DNA of 34,033 bases from an uncultured Prevotellaceae bacterium (GTDB lineage: Bacteria; Bacteroidota; Bacteroidia; Bacteroidales; Bacteroidaceae). The translations under genes were made by a program, and so were the position numbers. Positions 15,564-24,427 of this stretch are shown one piece after another; the first letter of the stretch is position 1; each line of letters starts with the position of its first letter. The stretch spans positions 1 through 34,033 of the forward strand of contig ONCQ01000027.1 in the NCBI GenBank assembly GCA_900316355.1, in the 5' to 3' direction. The notes below the pieces were generated by a model, which was given only the letters and a program-made list of their open reading frames with translations, was not told the origin of the DNA and did no database searches.

Positions 15564-15591
15564 GAAAAGCGCGAAAGAATGCGCGCTTTTC
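15564..15591 (-). terminator. Hairpin terminator after M16 peptidase gene
   Basis: A perfect 10-bp GC-rich stem GAAAAGCGCG (15564-15573 with 15582-15591) and an 8-base loop, about 30 bases past the M16 stop. On the minus strand it is followed by TTCGTTTAT, a weak U-run. Confidence 0.7.
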
Positions 15592-15623
15592 TCCTTTTTT
15601 AATAACCTTTAATAAGTGTTTGT

Positions 15624-18533
15624 CTAATAGCCGAAGATGTCCTCGAGAGTGACGCGGCGTACGGGGCCTATCTGTTGGAGGGCTGCTATGTCGAGCTCTT
15701 TCTCATTTCCGAGGATGGCGATGCGGCGCGGTTTGCGGGCCATACGCTCATTGGCGAAGCGCACGACATCGTCGAGGGTGATGTTGGGCAGAGCGTTGTA
15801 TATGCGCTCGTTGATGTCGTAGTCGATGCCGCGCTCCTGTGCTGCCAGCCAGGCGTTGAGGACGCCGGCGCGCGTGGTGCGCTGTGCTGCGAGCTGCTTC
15901 GTGAGGCTCTGCTTGGCGATGTCGAAGGCGCTTTGGCTCTGCGGGATGCTGTCGAGGATGAGGTTGAAGGTGTGGATGCAGTCCATCATCTTGTCGTTCT
16001 GCGTGATGATGAAGGTGTAGCTGGTCTCCGGATGTCCCTTGCGATCGGGCGCTTCGTCGTAGTAGGCACCGGCGCTGTAGGCGAGGGCACGGCTCTCACG
16101 CAGCTCCTGGAAGACGATGCCGTTCATGCCGCTGCCGAAGTACTCGTTGTAGAGCGCTGCCACAGGCATCTGATCCACCTGCCATGGCATGAGGTCGTTG
16201 TGGATGGCGGTCATATAGATGTTCTTGGCGTCATAGGGCGCGATGATAATCTCGGGAGCTACGGTCTGCTGCTCCTGATAGTCCTCAAAGGCGGGAGCCG
16301 GCAGCAGGGTGGCGGGCAGGGTGTGGTCTTCGGCAAGGAGTGCCGTGAGGTCGCTTTGGCTGCGCGGGCCGTAGTAGAGGACGGTGTGCTGGTAGGAGGT
16401 GAGCGTGTGGATGAGGTCGATGAGCGTCTGAGGATTGGTGGTGGCGAGTTGTGCGGCGGTGGGGAGGTTGCGCTGGGCATTGCGCTCACCATAACTATTA
16501 TATGCGCGCAGGCGCGAGAAGCATACTTGCTGCTCCAGCTTGGCGTCGGCCTGAGCCTTGGCGACGTTCATGACATAGGCCTGATAGGCATCGGAATCCG
16601 CCTGCACATGGGCCAGCACTTTCTCTGCGAGGGCGAGGGCTTCGGGCAGGTTCTCGTCGAGGCCGGAGAGGAGAATGGAGGTCTGATAGGGACCTGTGTA
16701 GATTCCGAAGTTGCAGGCGAGACTGTAGAAGCGCTGCTGCACTTGCTCGGCAGTGAGGCTGTCGGTGCCGAGAAGGTCGATATAGTCGCTGGCAGCATCG
16801 AGCAGCGGGTTGGCACAGGTGCCGAAGGGCAAGCGGAATGTGAGGTTGAAGATACCGTTCTCGGTGTTCTGCTTATAGGCCAGTGGTAGGTCGTGTGCTG
16901 TGGTGCCTACGGTGAGGTCTGTGTTGAAATCCACGAAGCGCGGTTGGATGGGTTCCACTTCGGTGTTCTGTATCTCCTCCACGAAGGCGCTCATCTCGTT
17001 GCGGTTAGCAGGGATGGGGGTGATGGCGGGCTTGTCGATTTTCTTGATGTTGGGATCTTCGCCCTGGCGCTTGAAGACGGTGACGAAGTTGTCGGTCAGG
17101 TGGCGCTGTGCGAAGGCTACGATGTCTTCCTTGGTGAGAGCAGCGATGCGGTCTATACGGCCTACGCACTCTTTCCAGTCGATGCCGTTGATGAACGAGC
17201 GTTCAAACATAGATGTGCGTGCGCGGTTATTCTCGAGTGAGCGCATCTCGTTGAGCTTCATGTTATTGATGATAGCTTGCAGGATGTCATCGGGGAAGTC
17301 GCCGCTCTTCAGCTTGTTGAGCTCAGCCACAAGCAGGTCGCGGCACTCTTCGAGCGTCTGACCCTCGCGTGGCGAACCGCCCATGAAGAAGATGCTGTGG
17401 TCACAGAGCTGGTAGTCGCCGGCCCAAGCTTCGAGCATCGTCATCTTCTGGTTGATGTCGAGGTCGATGAGGCCCGCACGGCCGTTGGAGAGCACTTCGC
17501 TGATGAGTGAGAGGGTGTCGCAGGCGGCATCCTTGGCACCGGGGAAGGCCCAGCCGAGATAGAGAGATTCTGCGTTGAGACCTACGACGGTGGTGTCCAC
17601 AGGAACTGTTAACGCGGGTACAGCGTCGTACTCAGGACGCTTGCAGTCGGGGTTCGGCTGCCAGTCGCCAAAGTATTTCTCGAGGATGGCGATGGTCTTG
17701 TCGGGGTCGAAATCGCCCGACATGAAGATGGCGACATTGTTCGGGCAGTAGTAGTTCTTGAAATAGTTCTTGATGTTCGTGATGCTCGGGTTCTTCAGGT
17801 GCTCCTGTGTGCCGATGGTGGTCTGTGTGCCGTAGGGGTGGTTGGGGAAGAGCTTGTAGAGCAGGGCGTTGAGCATCTTCTCGCTGTCATCGCTCAGGTA
17901 AAGGTTATACTCCTCATACACGGCCTCCAGTTCAGTGTGGAAGCCGCGGATGACCATGTTCTGGAAGCGGTCGGCCTGGATGCGGGCCCAGTTCTCAATC
18001 TCGTTGGACGGGATATTCTCTACATAGACCGTTTGGTCGAAGCTCGTGTAGGCGTTGGTGCCGTCGGAGCCGATGAGGGCCATCAGCTTGTCATACTCGT
18101 TGGGGATGTTGTACTTCGCAGCGAGCTGGCTGACGCTGTCAATCTCATGGTAGGCCGCGCGGCGTGCTTCGGGATCGGTCAGCTGGCGGTAAGCCTCGAA
18201 GCGCTGCTCGATCTCGTCGAGCAGGGGGGCCTCGGCTGTGCTGTCGGTGGTGCCGAACTGTTTGGTACCCTTGAACATCAGGTGTTCAAGATAGTGTGCC
18301 AGACCAGTGGTCTCGGCGGGGTCGTTGCGTGAGCCGGTGCGCACAGCGATGTTAGCCTGGATGCGCGGCTCGTCTTGGTTCACGGAGAGATAGACCTTGA
18401 GTCCGTTCTTGAGCGTGTAAATGCGTGTCTGCATGGGGTCGCCCTTCACGCTCTCATAGTCGTGGCCCTTGCAGCCTGCAAGGCTCAGCACAATGATAGC
18501 CGCCGCGGCGGCAATGAGATAGAATCGTTTCAT
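15624..18533 (-). CDS. M16 (insulinase/pitrilysin) zinc protease lipoprotein
   Basis: A 969-residue two-half M16 metallopeptidase. The inverted zinc motif HYLEH is at 80-84 (His80, catalytic Glu83, His84), with the third zinc ligand expected in ELEAVYEEYN. The C-terminal half carries the conserved GSGMNGIVFQELRESRALAYSAGAYY-type Arg/Tyr region and no second zinc motif, as in one-chain M16 enzymes. The N-terminus has a basic start, a hydrophobic core and the lipobox SLAGC with Cys21, so it is probably a lipoprotein in the cell envelope. Family members degrade peptides; the substrate here is unknown. It has its own -7 box and terminator, so it is probably monocistronic. Confidence 0.95.
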   Translation of the reverse strand: MKRFYLIAAAAAIIVLSLAGCKGHDYESVKGDPMQTRIYTLKNGLKVYLSVNQDEPRIQANIAVRTGSRNDPAETTGLAHYLEHLMFKGTKQFGTTDSTAEAPLLDEIEQRFEAYRQLTDPEARRAAYHEIDSVSQLAAKYNIPNEYDKLMALIGSDGTNAYTSFDQTVYVENIPSNEIENWARIQADRFQNMVIRGFHTELEAVYEEYNLYLSDDSEKMLNALLYKLFPNHPYGTQTTIGTQEHLKNPSITNIKNYFKNYYCPNNVAIFMSGDFDPDKTIAILEKYFGDWQPNPDCKRPEYDAVPALTVPVDTTVVGLNAESLYLGWAFPGAKDAACDTLSLISEVLSNGRAGLIDLDINQKMTMLEAWAGDYQLCDHSIFFMGGSPREGQTLEECRDLLVAELNKLKSGDFPDDILQAIINNMKLNEMRSLENNRARTSMFERSFINGIDWKECVGRIDRIAALTKEDIVAFAQRHLTDNFVTVFKRQGEDPNIKKIDKPAITPIPANRNEMSAFVEEIQNTEVEPIQPRFVDFNTDLTVGTTAHDLPLAYKQNTENGIFNLTFRLPFGTCANPLLDAASDYIDLLGTDSLTAEQVQQRFYSLACNFGIYTGPYQTSILLSGLDENLPEALALAEKVLAHVQADSDAYQAYVMNVAKAQADAKLEQQVCFSRLRAYNSYGERNAQRNLPTAAQLATTNPQTLIDLIHTLTSYQHTVLYYGPRSQSDLTALLAEDHTLPATLLPAPAFEDYQEQQTVAPEIIIAPYDAKNIYMTAIHNDLMPWQVDQMPVAALYNEYFGSGMNGIVFQELRESRALAYSAGAYYDEAPDRKGHPETSYTFIITQNDKMMDCIHTFNLILDSIPQSQSAFDIAKQSLTKQLAAQRTTRAGVLNAWLAAQERGIDYDINERIYNALPNITLDDVVRFANERMARKPRRIAILGNEKELDIAALQQIGPVRRVTLEDIFGY

Positions 18534-18571
18534 GATGGATGAATGGTTATTTGGTGTAGTATTATTCTCGG

Positions 18572-18579
18572 CAAAGGTA
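18572..18579 (-). promoter_or_regulatory. Bacteroidota -7 box for M16 peptidase
   Basis: TACCTTTG on the minus strand matches TAnnTTTG, about 40 bases upstream of the ATG. No clear -33 element. Confidence 0.5.
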
Positions 18580-18686
18580 GTGATAATCTGTATAAAGTGT
18601 CACGACGAAGGGGCATACTATACAAAGAAGAGAAGCTTTTAATCCTTTTTAACTAACACAGAGCAAGTCGTTTCGCGATAAAGCAG

Positions 18687-18694
18687 TATTTTTG
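18687..18694 (+). promoter_or_regulatory. Bacteroidota -7 box for ABC transporter
   Basis: TATTTTTG matches TAnnTTTG and ends 17 bases before the ATG at 18712, so the leader would be very short. Confidence 0.5.
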
Positions 18695-18711
18695 CAAACA
18701 AAACGTACGAG

Positions 18712-21606
18712 ATGACAGACATTATTCTATCCACATTCCTGAGCCTTTTTGCCCTCTTCGGCAAGGAGGAACAGGTCGATGAGACACGGGCTAAGCGGAT
18801 GCTCGTGAGCTATCTGCGCCACCACCTCGGCATCCGCAACGTAGATTTCTACCTGGATTTCTACAGCGATATGCGTAGCGCCTATGAGATGACCGAAGGA
18901 TTGGATACACAAGCCGTGGCAGCTACCATCTGCGAGAACTTGCACGGAAAGATACGAGCTGCCGAGGAGGCGCTGCTGCTGCTGCGACTCATGGAGTTCT
19001 GCGGCACTGAAGGCGGAAGCGTGGAGGCCATATTCCGCGTGGTGGCTGACAAGTTCGGTGTCAGCGATGACGTGTTCCGTGACTTCACAGATTTTGTGCG
19101 TGGAACCCCCACGGAGCACGTTCTCATCCATAAGCTCCCTGGCTATCAGGGGGCGCTGAAGACGCTGCTGAATCCAGAGACGGGTTCCTTGCTCTTCACG
19201 TATCTGGGTGATGACACGGTGCTGTTGAATGATGTCCCTGTGCTTGCGGGTTCCTATCAAGTGTGGCTACAGAGCAGCGTGCTGAAGGCCCACGACGGCC
19301 ATCCTGTATATTACTCCACGATACTTGAAGCCCACCATCGTCGCATCGGAAAGAAGGGCGAGAGTGTGCACCAGGTGGAGTTCTGCGGGCGCGACCTGAA
19401 TTTCCGCTTCCCGGGTAGCGACAATGGTCTCCACGACCTCAGCTTCACCCTTCGCAGCGGCGAGCTATTGGCTATCATGGGCGGCTCGGGAACCGGTAAG
19501 ACGACATTACTCTCCATTCTGAACGGCACGCTTATGCCGCAGGAAGGAACCCTCACAATCAATGGTCACGATATCACGGAGCCTGCTGCCAAAAGCCTCA
19601 TCGGCTATGTGCCGCAGGACGACCTGCTCATTGAGGAGCTCACCGTGTACCAGAACCTGTGGTACACCGCCAAGCTCTGTTTCGAGGGCATGACGGACGA
19701 GGAACTTGACAAACGCGTGATGAAGACTCTCAAGGATTTGGGCCTTGATGCATCGCGCGACTTAAAAGTCGGTTCCGCCATCAACAAGTTTATCTCAGGT
19801 GGTCAGCGCAAACGCCTGAACATCGCCTTGGAGCTGATTCGTGAGCCGGCGGTGCTGTTCCTGGATGAGCCCACTTCGGGACTCTCTTCGGCCGACACTG
19901 AGAAAGTCATCAACCTGCTCAAGGAGCAGACGTTCAAGGGCAAGCTCATCGTGGTGAATATCCACCAACCGTCGAGCGATGTATATAAGCTTTTCGACCG
20001 TCTCTGGCTGCTCGACCGCGGCGGGTACCCTGTCTTTGACGGTAACCCCATCGACGCCATCACCTATTTCAAGGAGGCTGCCGACTATGCGGATGCCGAG
20101 ACGAGCGCTTGCCCCACGTGCGGCAATGTCAACCCCGAAATCGTGCTGAATATCATTGATGAGAAATCGCTCACGAGTAGCGGTGAGATTTCCGACGAAC
20201 GCAAGATGACACCGCAGGAATGGCATGAGCTGTACCTGCGACACCGTCCTGAACAGCCGAAGGTGGCTGTGGGAACTGTGCCGCCGTCGGATCAGAAGAA
20301 GCCGGGCGTGGTGAAGCAGTTCCTTATCTTCCTCAGGCGTAATCTGCGCACGAAGGCCACCAACCTGCAGTACCTGCTTATCACGCTGTTGGAGGCTCCG
20401 CTACTTGCGCTCGTCTGTGCCTTCCTCACACGATATGCACCTCCGGAAGGCTACAGTGTGATGAACAACAAGAACCTCGTCAGCTACTTCTTCATGGCCG
20501 TCATCGTGGCCACGTTCATCGGCATGAGTGGCAGCGCTGAGGAGATTTTCAAAGACCGTGCATTGCTGAAGCGTGAGAAGTTCCTGCACCTGTCCTACGG
20601 TAGCTACATCTGGTCGAAGATAGTCTATATGGCGGGCGTCTCGCTGTTGCAGACATTCCTGTTCGTACTCATCGGCAATGCCATCATGGGATTGCACGGG
20701 CTGTTCTGGGTGTGGTGGCTTATCCTCTTCGTGACGGCATTCTTGTCGAACCTCATCGGCCTCTTGCTGTCGCAGACCTTGAACTCCATCGTGGCTATCT
20801 ACATCACGATTCCGATGCTGCTGATACCGCAGATACTGCTGTGCGGACTGGTCGTCAGCTTCTCTGACCTGACACCGCGTAGCCATACGGGTAATGTGCC
20901 CATCGTGGGTGATGTTATCCCTTCGCGTTGGGCCTATGAAGCACTGGCCGTGACGCAGTTTTCAGATAATGACTACGAACAGCCGTTTTTCGCCACCGAC
21001 CGCGAGAAGTATGAGGCGCAGTTCTATAATCTGGGCTTCCTCAATGAGATGCAGTCGCAGCTGGAGACGCTGAAAGACGAGCGCAAGCGCGGCGTGGAGG
21101 AGAATCCACAGCATATCGCAGTGATACGTCGCAACTTGCCCATCATCACAGCTTACTGCGAGATGGAACCTTACGCTGGCGATTACGACGTCGTCTCGCT
21201 TTATGATTACATGAAGGATGCCGAGCGAATCCTCGTTAAGCGTGCCAACAAGGCGACGCTGGCCTGCGACCGCATGATGTCTGCGTTCTTGCGCGACAAT
21301 GGCAAGGAGGCAATGCTCGAACTCAAACGACAGAACTACAACATCAAGTTAGAGGAGTTCGTAGTTGGGGCTGACAACGGACAATTCGTTGATGTCATCG
21401 ACGATGCCATTGTGCCGCGTGTCGGACAAGTCTATCTCACACCTAGAAACCGTTGCGGCCGTACTCCCTTCTACAGCTGCGAAAAGCGCCTTGGCGACTG
21501 GCATATCAAGACGTTGTGGTTCAACGTGGGCGTGCTCCTGCTCATGAGCATCTTCCTGACAGTCATCCTGCTCCTTGATGTGCCGGAACGGCTGCGGAAA
21601 TCATGA
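18712..21606 (+). CDS. ABCG-like ABC transporter, fused ATPase and permease
   Basis: A 964-residue half-transporter with the domain order of the ABCG (White) type: ATPase first, permease second. A helical N-terminal region (about 1-220) has no domain I can name with confidence; it loosely resembles TerB-like domains. The ATPase carries Walker A GGSGTGKTT (near 257), signature ISGGQRKR (near 361) and Walker B LFLDEPTSG (near 380). The linker contains CPTCG (near 467). An ABC2-type membrane region with about five hydrophobic segments follows (roughly 560-730), then a long charged insert and a last membrane segment near the C-terminus (about 935-957). Substrate unknown. It probably works as a homodimer. 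Confidence 0.9.
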   Translation: MTDIILSTFLSLFALFGKEEQVDETRAKRMLVSYLRHHLGIRNVDFYLDFYSDMRSAYEMTEGLDTQAVAATICENLHGKIRAAEEALLLLRLMEFCGTEGGSVEAIFRVVADKFGVSDDVFRDFTDFVRGTPTEHVLIHKLPGYQGALKTLLNPETGSLLFTYLGDDTVLLNDVPVLAGSYQVWLQSSVLKAHDGHPVYYSTILEAHHRRIGKKGESVHQVEFCGRDLNFRFPGSDNGLHDLSFTLRSGELLAIMGGSGTGKTTLLSILNGTLMPQEGTLTINGHDITEPAAKSLIGYVPQDDLLIEELTVYQNLWYTAKLCFEGMTDEELDKRVMKTLKDLGLDASRDLKVGSAINKFISGGQRKRLNIALELIREPAVLFLDEPTSGLSSADTEKVINLLKEQTFKGKLIVVNIHQPSSDVYKLFDRLWLLDRGGYPVFDGNPIDAITYFKEAADYADAETSACPTCGNVNPEIVLNIIDEKSLTSSGEISDERKMTPQEWHELYLRHRPEQPKVAVGTVPPSDQKKPGVVKQFLIFLRRNLRTKATNLQYLLITLLEAPLLALVCAFLTRYAPPEGYSVMNNKNLVSYFFMAVIVATFIGMSGSAEEIFKDRALLKREKFLHLSYGSYIWSKIVYMAGVSLLQTFLFVLIGNAIMGLHGLFWVWWLILFVTAFLSNLIGLLLSQTLNSIVAIYITIPMLLIPQILLCGLVVSFSDLTPRSHTGNVPIVGDVIPSRWAYEALAVTQFSDNDYEQPFFATDREKYEAQFYNLGFLNEMQSQLETLKDERKRGVEENPQHIAVIRRNLPIITAYCEMEPYAGDYDVVSLYDYMKDAERILVKRANKATLACDRMMSAFLRDNGKEAMLELKRQNYNIKLEEFVVGADNGQFVDVIDDAIVPRVGQVYLTPRNRCGRTPFYSCEKRLGDWHIKTLWFNVGVLLLMSIFLTVILLLDVPERLRKS

Positions 21607-21662
21607 GTGTAAGCACACATCCCAGCAAAATTGATTGGCGATATGGAAAAAAATCCCCTCAG

Positions 21663-21695
21663 TTTTGGCTGAATGAGTAGAATGCACTACCTTTG
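21663..21695 (+). promoter_or_regulatory. Bacteroidota promoter (-33/-7) for lipoprotein gene
   Basis: TTTTG at 21663-21667 and TACCTTTG at 21688-21695, with a 20-base spacer, match both elements of the Bacteroidota housekeeping promoter. This is the clearest complete promoter in the window. Transcription would start near 21702, so the gene must start at ATG 21739, not at 21673. Confidence 0.75.
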
Positions 21696-21738
21696 CATAA
21701 AATACAAGGACATATCATCTTCAAACATCAAAAAAACA

Positions 21739-22548
21739 ATGAAGAAATTATCATTTTTCGCTGTGGCTTTGGCCGCAATGGCTTTCGCAGCTTGCGGAGG
21801 CAACAAGAGTGCTCAGACAGAGGAGAACTCAGACTCTCTCGTCGTCTTTGAGCAGCAGCAGATTGAGGCTGCCATCAAGATGAACTTCGACAGCCTTGCC
21901 GCTGAGGTGGCACGCCTGAAGCAGCTCCCTGTGGTGCAGAAGAACGGCATGATTGTGCTGACCGACGAGGAGAAGCAGGTGCGTCCACACTATCTGTTGG
22001 ACCTCTCCGTAGCCGAAGAGGCAATGACATTGGCTGAGGAGTACCGCGTACTCAGCGCTCTCGAAGTGGACAAGGAAGTAGCTGCACTCTATGACCTCCC
22101 CATGGAAGGCTACGACAAGGCTATTGCCAAGTTGGTGGCTGACATCAACGACCCCTCTTTCAAGGTTCTCGACAGCGAGTATAGCATCTATGAGTCTTCG
22201 CAGATGTTGTATGACGCCATGAACGAAAATGGTCGCATCAACTTCTACTGGCAGATTGTTTCCGCCTCTCTCGTGGAGCAGCTTTACATCATCTCCCAGA
22301 ATGCTGACAAGTTCTTGGCTTCCTTCGACGATGATGCCGCTAGCAACGTCTCGCTTCGCATCATCCTTATCCAGGACGCCATCAACCGTCTGACAGAGTA
22401 CGACCCCGAACTCCTGCCCGTGGCTGAGGCTATCGATCCTCTGGTGGTCATCAACGCTACCACTGTTGATGAGTTCAAGAAGCAGATTGTTGAGGCTGGC
22501 GACCAGATCGCACAGGCCCGTCAGGCTCTCATCGAGCTGGTTTACTAA
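21739..22548 (+). CDS. Lipoprotein of unknown function
   Basis: A 269-residue protein with a lipoprotein signal: MKKLSFFAVALAAMAFAAC has a basic start, an Ala-rich core and a lipobox ending at Cys19, followed by GGNKSAQ and an acidic stretch. The mature part is acidic and predicted mostly helical, with repeated Ala/Glu/Leu runs and no motif I recognise. It ends in a strong bidirectional terminator and has its own promoter, so it is transcribed alone. I infer anchoring in the envelope. No function can be given. Confidence 0.85.
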   Translation: MKKLSFFAVALAAMAFAACGGNKSAQTEENSDSLVVFEQQQIEAAIKMNFDSLAAEVARLKQLPVVQKNGMIVLTDEEKQVRPHYLLDLSVAEEAMTLAEEYRVLSALEVDKEVAALYDLPMEGYDKAIAKLVADINDPSFKVLDSEYSIYESSQMLYDAMNENGRINFYWQIVSASLVEQLYIISQNADKFLASFDDDAASNVSLRIILIQDAINRLTEYDPELLPVAEAIDPLVVINATTVDEFKKQIVEAGDQIAQARQALIELVY

Positions 22549-22600
22549 GCATCGCTTTTCGAAGCAATTCGGCTAAAGATAATTTTCAGTAAACAACATG

Positions 22601-22640
22601 AAGAAAGCCCTTCCGCCATGCGGAAGGGCTTTCTTATTGG
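22601..22640. terminator. Bidirectional hairpin terminator (lipoprotein / gap)
   Basis: A perfect 15-bp stem AAGAAAGCCCTTCCG (22601-22615 with 22621-22635) and a 5-base loop. The arms supply A/T runs on both sides, so it serves the convergent lipoprotein gene and gap. Confidence 0.9.
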
Positions 22641-22661
22641 ACGTGCCTGATTGGCTGATGA

Positions 22662-23687
22662 TTACTTCAGCTCAGCGAGGTACTTGATGGTGCGAACCAT
22701 CTGGCTGGTGTAGCTGTTCTCATTGTCGTACCATGCAACAACCTGTACGAGGGAGTTGCCGTCGCCAATCTTGCTAACCATGGTCTGGTTGGCATCGAAG
22801 AGAGAACCGAACTTCATGCCGATGATGTCGCTGGAAACCAGCTTCTCCTCGGTGTAGCCGAAGCTCTCGTTCTGAGCAGCCTTCATAGCAGCGTTGATGC
22901 CCTCAACAGTAACCTCACCCTTCACAACAGCGTGCAGGATAGTGGTGGAACCGGTGGGAGTCGGAACGCGCTGAGCAGCGCCGATGAGCTTGCCGTTGAG
23001 CTCGGGGATAACAAGACCGATAGCCTTAGCAGCACCGGTGCTGTTGGGAACGATGTTCTGGGCACCGGCACGGGCACGCTGAACATCACCCTTGCGCTGA
23101 GGACCGTCGAGAATCATCTGGTCGCCAGTGTAAGCGTGAACGGTGGTCATGATACCGCTCTGGATGGGAGCGAAGTCGTTCAGAGCCTTGGTCATGGGAG
23201 CCAGGCAGTTGGTGGTGCAAGAAGCTGCGCTGATCACGGTGTCAGCGGGAGTCAGGGTCTTGTGGTTCACGTTGTAAACGATGGTGGGGAGGTCATTGCC
23301 TGCGGGAGCAGAGATAACCACCTTCTTGGCACCAGCGGTCAGGTGAGCAGAAGCCTTCTCCTTGGAAGTATAGAAACCAGTGCACTCCAGAACGACATCA
23401 ACGTCCAGCTTGCCCCAGGGCAGCTCGGCAGCGTTAGGAATAGCATAGATGGTAATCTTCTTGCCATCGACGCAGATGAAGTCTTCGCCGGCCTCTACAG
23501 TGTGCTTGTTCTCGCCGAACTTGCCGCAGAAACCACCCTGAGCGGTGTCATACTTCAGCAGGTGAGCCAGCATCTTGGGGCTGGTGAGGTCGTTGATAGC
23601 AACTACTTCATAACCTTCAGCCTCGAACATCTGACGGAAAGCGAGGCGACCAATACGACCGAAGCCGTTAATAGCAACTTTTGTCAT
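22662..23687 (-). CDS. gap: Glyceraldehyde-3-phosphate dehydrogenase
   Basis: Phosphorylating GAPDH of glycolysis/gluconeogenesis. The 341 residues show the Rossmann motif INGFGRIGR (6-14), Asp33 after the second strand (typical of NAD preference), and the active site [12 protein letters not shown] with catalytic Cys157. The C-terminal [13 protein letters not shown] is the family's conserved end. The gene is monocistronic, between a bidirectional terminator and a 257-base divergent spacer shared with mscL. A TAATTTTG box on the minus strand (23887-23894) could be its promoter and would give a leader of about 190 bases. Confidence 0.98.
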   Translation of the reverse strand: MTKVAINGFGRIGRLAFRQMFEAEGYEVVAINDLTSPKMLAHLLKYDTAQGGFCGKFGENKHTVEAGEDFICVDGKKITIYAIPNAAELPWGKLDVDVVLECTGFYTSKEKASAHLTAGAKKVVISAPAGNDLPTIVYNVNHKTLTPADTVISAASCTTNCLAPMTKALNDFAPIQSGIMTTVHAYTGDQMILDGPQRKGDVQRARAGAQNIVPNSTGAAKAIGLVIPELNGKLIGAAQRVPTPTGSTTILHAVVKGEVTVEGINAAMKAAQNESFGYTEEKLVSSDIIGMKFGSLFDANQTMVSKIGDGNSLVQVVAWYDNENSYTSQMVRTIKYLAELK

Positions 23688-23886
23688 TTTCTGTTTTGTT
23701 GTTTAATGATTAAAAGAATTTAAAAGAATGGTTGAACAATAGATTTCTTTTTGGATTTTCGGAGCGGTGTCATTTTACCCACAATTACAGTATTCTGCGC
23801 TCTTACAAGCGGCAAAAAGCAGTGTCAGGAGCACTAAAAACAGATATTTTAAGGGCTTTTTTGACATTTTCGCTCGTTTTACGCGG

Positions 23887-23894
23887 CAAAATTA
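23887..23894 (-). promoter_or_regulatory. Possible -7 box for gap
   Basis: TAATTTTG on the minus strand fits TAnnTTTG but is about 200 bases from the gap ATG, and no -33 element is clear. The box TATATTCG at 23907-23914 on the plus strand could serve mscL. Confidence 0.3.
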
Positions 23895-23944
23895 CAAAAT
23901 AAGTTTTATATTCGCGCCATGAAACCCCTAAAATAATCATAAAT

Positions 23945-24346
23945 ATGGCAAATTTTATTCAAGAATTCAAGGACTTCGCAATGCGAGGTAACGTGATGGA
24001 CATGGCAGTCGGTGTTATCATCGGCGGCGCGTTTGGTAAAATCGTTTCTTCTCTGGTGGACGATGTGCTGATGCCACTTGTGGGAATGGTGACGGGCAAT
24101 GTGGATTTCACGACTCTGGCATTCCAAATTGGCGAAGGGGAAGGAGCTGCTGTGCTGAAGTATGGTAACTTCATCCAGAACACCATCGACTTCCTAATTG
24201 TGGCTTTCTGCATCTTCTGCATGATTAAGGCCATCAATGCAGCTACGAAGAAGAAGGAAGCTGCTCCCGAAGAGCCTGCAGCACCCGCTGGCCCGACACA
24301 GGAAGAATTGCTTGCTGAAATCCGCGACTTGCTGGCTAAGAAGTAA
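23945..24346 (+). CDS. mscL: Large-conductance mechanosensitive channel
   Basis: A 133-residue inner-membrane channel that opens under hypo-osmotic shock. The N-terminal helix [20 protein letters not shown] leads into TM1 ([22 protein letters not shown]), followed by a short periplasmic loop and TM2 ([18 protein letters not shown]). An Ala/Pro-rich linker (about 105-118) and the C-terminal helix [14 protein letters not shown] complete the usual pentamer architecture. Length and sequence are typical. Divergent from gap and convergent with the double ABC ATPase gene. Confidence 0.97.
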   Translation: MANFIQEFKDFAMRGNVMDMAVGVIIGGAFGKIVSSLVDDVLMPLVGMVTGNVDFTTLAFQIGEGEGAAVLKYGNFIQNTIDFLIVAFCIFCMIKAINAATKKKEAAPEEPAAPAGPTQEELLAEIRDLLAKK

Positions 24347-24396
24347 GCAAGGGTAGGAGAGCGATGCCCTCGCGCGCGTTCCTATTTATATTATAG

Positions 24397-24427
24397 AACC
24401 CTGTTGACAATGTGTCAGCAGGGTTTT
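24397..24427. terminator. Hairpin terminator overlapping the ABC ATPase stop
   Basis: A 13-bp stem AACCCTGTTGACA (24397-24409 with 24413-24425, one G-T pair) and a 3-base loop, followed by TT on the plus strand after mscL. It includes the last codons and stop (24415-24417) of the convergent ABC ATPase gene. Confidence 0.7.

Noticed and set aside
15675-16889. 404-codon open frame opposite the M16 peptidase
   Set aside because: Shadow frame of a well-supported gene; composition is the same Gly/Val/Leu/Glu pattern and nothing recognisable.
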